Source of the DNA: an uncultured Lachnospiraceae bacterium
GTDB taxonomy: Bacteria > Bacillota > Clostridia > Lachnospirales > Lachnospiraceae
NCBI GenBank assembly: GCA_902777355.1
Contig: CACYTU010000011.1
Span: 1 to 47,645 of the forward strand
Length of the DNA: 47,645 bases
Reading direction: 5' to 3'
Part shown: positions 1 through 6,707 of the stretch, piece by piece
How the letters are laid out: every line of letters begins with the position of its first letter
Numbering within the stretch: the first letter of the stretch is position 1
Notes under the pieces: generated by a model
What the model was told of the DNA's origin: nothing
Seen by the model: the letters and a program-made list of their open reading frames with translations, nothing else
The model's database searches: none
Program-made: the position numbers and the translations under genes

Positions 1-91
1 GTAGACACCCTTGCTGTTCAGCTATACACTTCCCACTACCTGGGCGTGTTCGGGACTTTCACCCGTTAGAGCGCGCCCATGGCGCGCATAC
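1..91 (-). mobile_element. Group II intron, 5' end (partial, cut by window edge)
   Basis: Read on the minus strand, the segment starts with a GC-rich inverted repeat (71-87, arms GCGCGCC/GGCGCGC) followed by the hallmark TCTAACGGGTGAAAGTCCCG and then GTGGGAAGTGTATAGCTGAA and CAAGGGTGTC. I recognise these as the start of domain I of bacterial group II introns. The intron runs leftward out of the window, so its reverse transcriptase is not visible. It begins directly after the T-tract of the terminator at 94-129, the placement typical of introns that target terminator stem-loops (class C). I cannot assign the class from this fragment. The exact 5' nucleotide (about 90-92) is uncertain because a clean GTGCG start is not visible. 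Confidence 0.8.
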
Positions 92-93
92 CA

Positions 94-129
94 AAAAAGA
101 GGACAAGTCGCCGGACTTGTCCTCTTTTT
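94..129 (-). terminator. Rho-independent terminator, bidirectional
   Basis: An 11-bp perfect stem (99-109 with 114-124, GAGGACAAGTC and its complement) closes a 4-nt loop and is flanked by A5/T5 runs on both sides. It lies about 115 nt past the stop of the minus-strand gene ending at 243 and is the probable terminator of that gene. The group II intron begins immediately beyond it. Confidence 0.9.
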
Positions 130-221
130 ACTGTAGATGTAGATATTGTCTCTGGTCAGGGTGTGACTAGTAACTTCAAGGTGCAGCGCCCATTTTTGCA
201 ATGGGAAGTTTTAGTAATTTT

Positions 222-249
222 TATATCTTTATTTGTATATCTTTATTTG
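222..249 (-). repeat. Stop-spanning tandem repeat, 14 bp x 2
   Basis: Two exact 14-bp units (222-235 and 236-249; AAATAAAGATATAC-like on the minus strand) overlap the stop codon (243-245) of the gene ending at 243. The TAA is part of the unit and is therefore repeated. This is the shortest of seven arrays in the window with this geometry. Confidence 0.8.
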
Positions 250-1691
250 CAGGGTGTCCATTCAGCTTCCCCGGCAAAGAACATGACCGGGCTTACATTT
301 TCGGCGGAAAGCCTGTCCAGGACCGCTTTGATCACAGTGTTGTTATCTGAAATAGTGAATCCCTTCTGCTTGTAAACATTATAAGCAGGATCCTCCGGAT
401 CAAACATAGCTTCCGGCTCGATGACGAAAGTACTGTCTCCTCCGGTAAAGCCGTGGAGAGTATAGATATTGGGAGTATCATAGACCGGTGTCACGGCTGC
501 CGAGTTTTCTTTCTCTGTTTTGGGTAAGCCGCTGCCCTGATATCCGGGAATCGTGTACATAACCAGGTATGTCTCCTGATCCCAGGTGTTGAGATTGGCC
601 AGCACAGTCTCCCTGTTGTCGTAAGAGGCGGAATACAGCTGGTTGACTTTTCCGCCTTCCGCGACCTGATAATAGGAGAAATAATACTCGAAAGCGCTTG
701 ATGCACCATACTGAGTGACTATTCCGGCTTTATTGACCCGCAAATATCCCCTGGACCAGACATCTCGTCCGAAGACCACACTGATCTCATCCGACTTCTC
801 GTCATATTCCAGAATGTAATAAAGCTCCACCCCGTCAAAGGGATGCGTGGCGGCGTTTCCGAAATGAAGTCCCATCAGAGGAGCCGGCCCCTGCTCCAGG
901 AAAGTATATTCAGCAGTGACAGTGTCCCCTGCCTTCATTTCGCCGGTAGCTGCTTCATGTCTTGTACTCTCGACAGACTGAATGGCTGCTTCAAACTCTT
1001 TGAACGTATACTTTTTCCCATCTTCAAAAATGTCAGCCAGTGTCGAGTCTGTGATCGAGACATTTTCCGCAGAATAGGTCACAGTCTTCGAACCTGCCAG
1101 AAACTGGCCAAAGACCTCTTCCGCCTTTTTGACCCGGGGGCTCACATCACTGTCAGCCGCTTCCGCGGAAGCTGCCTGATCTGCTTCGGCATTCACTGCA
1201 GTGCTTCCTACTGCTGTGTTCTGAGAATCCGCCGCCTCCACAGCATCTGCCGCAGGCGATGCTGTCGACGAAGCCGTATCCGCTTCCCCGGTCTTTCCGG
1301 TGTCCGCTTTCTCTGCTGCTTCGGTCTTTGCAGCGTCAGCCTTCTCCGCCTCTCCGATCTTTGCAGCGTCAGCCTTCTCCGTCTCTCCGCTCTTTGCGGT
1401 GTCAGCCTTGTCCGCTTCTCCGGTCTTCGCGGTGTCTGCTTTCTGCTCTGTATGGTCCGCATCTTCGTCCTGGCTGTCCCCTGTAGGCCGGGGAGCCATC
1501 GATTCAAGATCCGTGATGCCCGTCCTGGACAGACCGGCGCTATCTTCTGTCACTGCAGTATCTGTTGAGGCCTGGCCCCTGTCGGAATCCTGGTCAACCT
1601 GCGATGCGGAAACCATAAACGTGGATCCCGCGGCCAGTAAAAACACAAGCCCTGCTGTAATCACTCTATTAGCTTTTCCTGAAACTCTCAT
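243..1691 (-). CDS. Secreted low-complexity Ala/Lys/Glu-rich protein, unknown function
   Basis: An upstream in-frame TTG at 1709 exists, but the ATG at 1691 follows a GGAGGT SD, so I start there (482 aa). The N-terminus is a Sec signal: basic residues, a hydrophobic stretch (VITAGLVFLLAAGS) and a small-residue cleavage zone. It is followed by a long disordered segment with degenerate repeats of the type EKADAAKTGEA (roughly residues 45-180). The C-terminal 290 residues look folded, with many Tyr/Trp/Phe and alternating strands. I do not recognise the family; an extracellular or wall-associated role is likely. The gene stands alone, with a terminator at 94-129 and a repeated stop codon. Single Cys near the C-terminus (TPCK). 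Confidence 0.75.
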   Translation of the reverse strand: MRVSGKANRVITAGLVFLLAAGSTFMVSASQVDQDSDRGQASTDTAVTEDSAGLSRTGITDLESMAPRPTGDSQDEDADHTEQKADTAKTGEADKADTAKSGETEKADAAKIGEAEKADAAKTEAAEKADTGKTGEADTASSTASPAADAVEAADSQNTAVGSTAVNAEADQAASAEAADSDVSPRVKKAEEVFGQFLAGSKTVTYSAENVSITDSTLADIFEDGKKYTFKEFEAAIQSVESTRHEAATGEMKAGDTVTAEYTFLEQGPAPLMGLHFGNAATHPFDGVELYYILEYDEKSDEISVVFGRDVWSRGYLRVNKAGIVTQYGASSAFEYYFSYYQVAEGGKVNQLYSASYDNRETVLANLNTWDQETYLVMYTIPGYQGSGLPKTEKENSAAVTPVYDTPNIYTLHGFTGGDSTFVIEPEAMFDPEDPAYNVYKQKGFTISDNNTVIKAVLDRLSAENVSPVMFFAGEAEWTPCK

Positions 1692-2343
1692 GTCCACCTC
1701 CGGAATCAAAACATTGTGCGCGAAGATACTGCAGCGAATCTATAAAAAAGAATATATGCAGAGACTCTGTTCAGAGTTTCTATGCAGAGAATTTGTGCAG
1801 ATCTTTCTGAACGCTTTTTTATCATAGCACATTTCTCGGGATGCGTCACCAGAATCGAGATTCTCCCGATTTATGAGTTGGCAGGGCAAGTCTCTCTCCC
1901 CAAGGGCGCGGACAGTATCTGATCTAACGTTGCAATTCAGGCCCACCTGATCCTTGGAGCGCCTTTTGTGCATTGCTGTAGAGGCGGGCCTTGAAAAACG
2001 CCGGTACTTGCTTTTTGCAAGCCCTGGCGCAGCAAAATGCTTAGTATCCGCTACGTTTTTCACGGAGCGGGAGCGTCCCGCCGAAACAGTGATACACAAA
2101 AGGCGTATTGTGTTCAGCATGGCCCGAACTGTAACGATCTGACACCCGATCACAAGTTTTTCGCCCCGTCAGTTTTCTTTTTCTTTTTTCTTCTTTATAC
2201 TAAGATATTAGAGGGCTCAAAGATATTATTAGAGGATCCAAAGATATTATGATATCGGGGGCAAAAGGTGGTATATGCATATCCATCCCGTCAGCCCGCT
2301 GTAAAGCAAAATGAAGAACAAATAGGAGGTCTCAGCTATCATC
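1692..2343. other. Intergenic region with AT-rich degenerate repeat
   Basis: No convincing gene in 650 bp. A pyrimidine-rich tract (about 2170-2198) is followed by three copies of AAGATATTA at 2202, 2220 and 2241 (spacing 18 and 21 bp) ahead of the hydrolase gene. These could be promoter or operator material for the gene at 2344. The short ORFs here have no SD and no recognisable composition. AGGAGGT at 2324-2330 is the SD for the next gene but sits 13 nt from its ATG. Confidence 0.5.
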
Positions 2344-4389
2344 ATGTTCAGCCAAAATAAAAAGCACCTGTTTGCCGCCTTTATTTGTATGCTCCTGATT
2401 CTGGCAGTGACGGCTTATATTGTCCAATACAACGCTCTGCAGAAAAAGGCAGACAACGGAGTGGAAGTGGCCTTTCAGGAAGTATCTCCCTCTAAGGAGC
2501 CCTACGGAAAGGAACAAGTGACCTACCCCTACTGGAAAGGCTATGTGGACGATACCCTCGCCATGAATCATATGTATAGCTTTTTCGGCTATCACGGACA
2601 GGGCTCGCTGCGCCTTGCCCCCTCGAAAAAAGTCACGGGATTCCGTCTCTATGTCAACGAGATCCTTGTCGACACTGCCGAATTGACCGGCGGAAAAACA
2701 TACGACCTGGATATCTCCTCTCTGACCAGAGACGGAGAGAACACGGTCCAGATCTCAGAGATCACCCCCAATGTCAAAGACGGGTCCGTGACCCTGTGCG
2801 TCCCTTATCCGGAGATCCTTCCGGGTACAGCGGAAGAGGGAGGTTTCTCCGCCCAGGCCCTGGAGATGATCTCGGACCTGATCGAGACAGATATCCGCCA
2901 CGGCTTCACCAGCGCCCAGCTTGCACTCATCCGCAACGGAAGGCTGGTCTATGAAAAAGCCTGGGGAAAGACCAACAGCTATCTGCCGGACGGAAGCCCG
3001 GACACGGAAAGTCCGGAAGTGACAACAGAGACCCTCTATGACCTTGCCTCCCTGACGAAAATGTTTTCCGTCAACTATGCTCTGCAGAAGCTCGTGACGG
3101 ACGGCAAGATCAGTCTGGACGCAAAGATCACGGATTTTCTGGGGAAGGAGTTTGTAAAGGAGACTCTCCGTGTGCCCAATGAGAAGGGACAATATCCGGA
3201 AGCAGACCTGAAACAGATCAAGAAATGGAAAAAGGAACTGACGATCAGAGATCTGCTCCGCCATCAGGGCGGCTTCCCTCCGGATCCCAAATACTGTGCA
3301 CCTTTTCTTTACGATGATGACATACCGGAGGGAGAGAGCTACCCGGAGAACCCCCTCTTTGCCGGCAATAAGCCCGGGGAAGCAACCACCAAGGCAACGG
3401 TCGACATGATCTGCAGGACTCCTCTGTGGTATGAACCCGGCACAAAGACCGTGTATTCAGATCTGGATTACATGATCCTCGGTCTGGTTGTCGAAAAGAC
3501 CACGGGCGAAAAACTGGACGCCTGGCTCAAAAAGACTTTCTGGGATCCCATGGGTCTGACACATATCACCTACAACCCTCTGAGGAACGGCTTTACCAAA
3601 AATGACTGTGCAGCCACCGAACTGAACGGAAACACCCGGGACGGCCTTCTGGATTATCCCGGCTATCGGACCTATACCCTCCAGGGAGAAGTGCATGACG
3701 AAAAAGCATTTTACAGCATGGATGGTGTATCCGGCCATGCCGGCCTGTTCGCGAATGCCTCGGATGTGGCAAAGCTCGCCTCTGTCATGCTCAGCGGCGG
3801 ATATGGCGGAAACCGCTATTTCTCACAGAACGTGATCGATCTCTTCACGGCACCCAAGATGGAAAACGCAGCGAACTGGGGACTTGGCTGGTGGCGCCAG
3901 GGCGACGGACAGAGGATCTGGTATTTCGGTTCACAGGCCGGCTCGGACACCATAGGCCACCAGGGATGGACCGGCACTCTTGTCATGATCGACCCTCAGC
4001 GCAATCTGGTGATGGCCTATCTGACCAACAAGATCAACACCCGGGTGACCGATGTCAAAAAAAATGCAAACGACTTTGACGGCGGCTGGTATACTGCTTC
4101 CACCCTGGGGTTCGTCCCCCAGATTTTCTCAATAGGGATGGATTCGGACAAGGACATCAGCGGGCAGCTCCTGGATCTCTGCGCAGACATGGCTGTGGAC
4201 AGCCTGAAGCTGATCCCGGAGGATCTGGACGAAAAAACCCGCCGGGCAGGAGATCATCCGTCTGTCAGGAACGCACAGAGCAAACTGGAGCTCTTTACGC
4301 ACATGGCTGAAAAGAGCAAGGACAAGGTAAGGGCGGATGCACTCAGGGAAAGGGTACACACCGCCTTCGAAGCAGCCCACATACGTTAG
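2344..4389 (+). CDS. Membrane-anchored serine hydrolase, beta-lactamase/PBP-like family
   Basis: 681 aa. An N-terminal membrane anchor (residues 9-27, FAAFICMLLILAVTAYIV) precedes a roughly 130-residue domain rich in beta strands and then a class C beta-lactamase-type domain (Beta-lactamase family, PF00144). Catalytic motifs are visible: SxxK as S236-L-T-K239, the Tyr motif as Y371-S-D373, and the KTG-equivalent as H539-Q-G-W-T-G544. This family includes esterases and D,D-peptidases acting outside the membrane; the substrate cannot be told from sequence. About 120 residues follow the last motif. The SD AGGAGGT is 13 nt from the ATG, longer than usual, and I see no better start. The SDR gene follows 72 bp later in the same direction with its own SD. 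Confidence 0.88.
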   Translation: MFSQNKKHLFAAFICMLLILAVTAYIVQYNALQKKADNGVEVAFQEVSPSKEPYGKEQVTYPYWKGYVDDTLAMNHMYSFFGYHGQGSLRLAPSKKVTGFRLYVNEILVDTAELTGGKTYDLDISSLTRDGENTVQISEITPNVKDGSVTLCVPYPEILPGTAEEGGFSAQALEMISDLIETDIRHGFTSAQLALIRNGRLVYEKAWGKTNSYLPDGSPDTESPEVTTETLYDLASLTKMFSVNYALQKLVTDGKISLDAKITDFLGKEFVKETLRVPNEKGQYPEADLKQIKKWKKELTIRDLLRHQGGFPPDPKYCAPFLYDDDIPEGESYPENPLFAGNKPGEATTKATVDMICRTPLWYEPGTKTVYSDLDYMILGLVVEKTTGEKLDAWLKKTFWDPMGLTHITYNPLRNGFTKNDCAATELNGNTRDGLLDYPGYRTYTLQGEVHDEKAFYSMDGVSGHAGLFANASDVAKLASVMLSGGYGGNRYFSQNVIDLFTAPKMENAANWGLGWWRQGDGQRIWYFGSQAGSDTIGHQGWTGTLVMIDPQRNLVMAYLTNKINTRVTDVKKNANDFDGGWYTASTLGFVPQIFSIGMDSDKDISGQLLDLCADMAVDSLKLIPEDLDEKTRRAGDHPSVRNAQSKLELFTHMAEKSKDKVRADALRERVHTAFEAAHIR

Positions 4390-4461
4390 GAGGACTCCCT
4401 CCTCATTGTTCCTCATTGTTTCTCATATGCAGTTTAAGGCACACAGCCATGGAGGTGAAAT

Positions 4462-5244
4462 ATGTATGCACTTGTCACCGGCGCAAGCGCCGGCATCGGA
4501 AGGGAGATTGCGAAATATCTCGCCATAAAAGGATATGACCTGATTCTGACAGCCCGCAGCGAGGATAAGCTGCAGGAGCTGCGCAATCAGATTCTGAAAA
4601 GATTCCCGGAAAAGAAAGTCCTGGTAATCCCCGCTGACCTCTCCGTGAGGGAGGAATGCCGCCGCCTCTATCGTGAGGTCAGGGAAAAAGCGGGGAGAGA
4701 AAATATCGATTTCGTCGTCAACAATGCCGGAATGGGCGTGTACGGATATTTTCTGGAAACTGACCTGGAAAAGGAGCTGCAACTGATCGATCTGAATGTC
4801 ACCTCGGTCCATCTTCTGTCCAAGCTTTTCCTCAGAGACATGGTACGAAACGGACACGGCGTCCTGCTCAATGTGGGATCCTGTGCCGGCTTTATGGCAG
4901 GTCCGACTTTCTCCAGCTACTACGCCTCCAAAAACTATGTGGTCCGCCTGACGGAAGCCATCCACGAGGAGCTGCGCCGACTGCACAGTTCCGTCAGGGT
5001 CTCCTGTCTGTGCCCCGGCCCGACAGCGACAGACTTTAATCCCAATTCCGGAGTGAAAGTCTCCGGAAAACAGATCTCCGCCAGGCAGGTCGCCAGGGAA
5101 GGCGTGGAAGGCGCACTCCGGGGTAAGATGATCGTCATCCCCGGCCGCAAAATGAACGCGGTCGTTGCCATCTCCCGGCTTCTGGGCGAACATCTTTCCA
5201 CGAGGGTCAACTACACTCTGCAGGTCAAAAAAATGGGAAAGTGA
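4462..5244 (+). CDS. Short-chain dehydrogenase/reductase (SDR family)
   Basis: 260 aa, the usual classical-SDR length. The NAD(P)-binding motif T-G-A-S-A-G-I-G lies at residues 6-13, NNAG appears near residue 90, the catalytic serine is in the NVGSCAG segment, and the Y-x-x-x-K pair is Y153/K157. The C-terminal third has basic residues and no clear membrane segment. It resembles the broad DltE/YqjQ-type group, for which substrate prediction is unreliable. A strong SD (GGAGGTGA, 4450-4457) sits 4 nt from the ATG. It may be co-transcribed with the hydrolase upstream, which would suggest cell-envelope metabolism, but that is inference. Confidence 0.9.
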   Translation: MYALVTGASAGIGREIAKYLAIKGYDLILTARSEDKLQELRNQILKRFPEKKVLVIPADLSVREECRRLYREVREKAGRENIDFVVNNAGMGVYGYFLETDLEKELQLIDLNVTSVHLLSKLFLRDMVRNGHGVLLNVGSCAGFMAGPTFSSYYASKNYVVRLTEAIHEELRRLHSSVRVSCLCPGPTATDFNPNSGVKVSGKQISARQVAREGVEGALRGKMIVIPGRKMNAVVAISRLLGEHLSTRVNYTLQVKKMGK

Positions 5245-5276
5245 TCCATACCTGCAGCTTCCCGCCTCAATCACAA

Positions 5277-5310
5277 CACACAGCGATCAAGAGCACACAG
5301 CGATCAAGAG
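5277..5310. repeat. Intergenic tandem repeat, 17 bp x 2
   Basis: Two exact 17-bp copies (CACACAGCGATCAAGAG) lie 33 bp after the SDR stop codon. A second degenerate repetition (GCTTTTCAAA motifs) follows at about 5325-5360, before the SD of the lipoprotein gene. No function is visible. Confidence 0.75.
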
Positions 5311-5416
5311 CGCAGTTTTAAAGAACTGCTTTTCAAAGGAGCGGCTTTTCAAAAGCACCGCCTTGCAAAGGAACAGTCTGTCAACAGAACAGCCTGCCCG
5401 GAAAGGAGTCCAACAA

Positions 5417-6433
5417 ATGAAAAGATATCTTTTATCTATTGTTTTGGTGATAATGCTGACCCTGGTCACGGCATGCGGACAGAACAATTCTTCCGCTGCC
5501 CCGGCACAGAATGGAGAAGCTGAAAAGAAAGAAGAAGCGGTTCAGACCGGTGATACCACGCAGGCTGCGGAAGCGGCACAGGCCGCCGAAACTATGCAGG
5601 GCGCCGAAGCGGCTCCGGCAGTTGATACCGCACAGGCTGCGGAAGCGGCACAGGCCGCCGAAACCATGCAGGGCGCCGAAGCGGCTCCGGCAGTTGATAC
5701 CGCACAGGCTGCGGAAGCGGCGCAGGCTGATGAAAACGGGCAGACTGCGAAAGCGGCGCAGGCTGATGACACCGCGCAGGCTGCCGAAACAGCATTGGCC
5801 GGTGACACTGCAAAGGCTGCGGAAACGGCGCTGACCGCTGAAGAGCAGCGCCGGATCCTGGAGGACAACCGCAGCCTCTGGACTTTTGATCAAGAGGATT
5901 ACTCACCTGACTGGTATTATGCCTTTACCGATCTGGACCACAACGGCCTTCTGGAAGTTCTCGCCGCCTCCACCCAGGGAAGCGGTATGTTCACTTACGC
6001 CCATTTTTATGAAGTCCTGCCGGACGGCTCCGGCATCAAAAACCTCTATCACGCCGATGAAGAGGTCGAGGGACCGGACGATTGGCCGGAGGTTGTTATG
6101 GAATCGATTCCCTGCTATTACGACTCTGCTTCGGACTGCTATTATTACGTCTGCACAAATACCACCCGGGACGGCGCGGCGCACAGCATCTCCCAGACCG
6201 CTGCTCTCTCGCTCAGGGACGGCGTGGCGGAGTGGGAGTATCTCGCCTGCATGGACATCCGGATGACAGATTCCGGAGAGGAGAAAACCTCCTATGAAGA
6301 CGCCGAAGGAAACTCCATCACGGAAGAAGACTACAACAGTGTTGTTGAAAAGCGCTTTGCCGGCATGGAGCAGTCTGAATTCAAACCGGAGTGGACTGCC
6401 GTCACACATTCATCCGACGTGGCGGGCAGCTGA
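5417..6433 (+). CDS. Lipoprotein with Ala/Glu-rich repeats
   Basis: The ORF is open further upstream, but ATG 5417 has SD AAAGGAG 8 nt before it and starts a typical lipoprotein signal: MKR, hydrophobic core, lipobox LVTAC. The mature protein (about 318 aa) begins with a disordered region carrying a 24-residue repeat (72-bp DNA repeat, 5561-5704, plus a decayed third copy) of AQAAEAAQAAETMQGAE type. The C-terminal domain of about 190 aa contains a D-x-D-x-N-G calcium-loop-like motif (DLDHNG) and several Tyr/Asp-rich segments. Function unknown; anchored on the outer face of the membrane. Ends at a strong terminator (6464-6508). Confidence 0.85.
   Translation: MKRYLLSIVLVIMLTLVTACGQNNSSAAPAQNGEAEKKEEAVQTGDTTQAAEAAQAAETMQGAEAAPAVDTAQAAEAAQAAETMQGAEAAPAVDTAQAAEAAQADENGQTAKAAQADDTAQAAETALAGDTAKAAETALTAEEQRRILEDNRSLWTFDQEDYSPDWYYAFTDLDHNGLLEVLAASTQGSGMFTYAHFYEVLPDGSGIKNLYHADEEVEGPDDWPEVVMESIPCYYDSASDCYYYVCTNTTRDGAAHSISQTAALSLRDGVAEWEYLACMDIRMTDSGEEKTSYEDAEGNSITEEDYNSVVEKRFAGMEQSEFKPEWTAVTHSSDVAGS
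5561..5731 (+). repeat. Coding tandem repeat, 72 bp x 2.4
   Basis: Units 5561-5632 and 5633-5704 are nearly identical (72 bp, 24 codons, in frame), with a diverging third copy from 5705. They encode the Ala/Glu-rich linker of the lipoprotein. Near-identity at the DNA level suggests a recent duplication. Confidence 0.9.
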
Positions 6434-6463
6434 AAACTAATCAATTCATCCACGGTCCGTAAC

Positions 6464-6508
6464 AAAAGAGCATCCATTGCCTGTACAAAGTGCAATGGAT
6501 GCTCTTTT
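6464..6508 (+). terminator. Rho-independent terminator
   Basis: A 17-bp perfect stem (6464-6480 with 6492-6508, AAAGAGCATCCATTGC type) closes an 11-nt loop. A/T runs on both sides make it able to act in both directions, between the plus-strand lipoprotein gene and the minus-strand lectin gene. Confidence 0.92.
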
Positions 6509-6707
6509 AAATACCGTTCATGGCGGACGAAATGACAGGTCGAAACGTGAAAAGTCTGTCTTTTCAGCGGAATGGAAATCCTCTGCTGTGTTTATCAGTT
6601 CCACGCTCTACTAATTTCTGCTAATTGTTCAGCGTCAGCCTCTCGGAGATTGAATCACCGAGAATCCTTGCCAAAAAATCTTGAATCTTACTTGTCCTGC
6701 TTAAGTA

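Noticed and set aside
1740-2153. 137-codon ORF upstream of the hydrolase gene
   Set aside because: No SD, irregular composition with many Arg/Cys, and it overlaps the leader of the gene at 1691.
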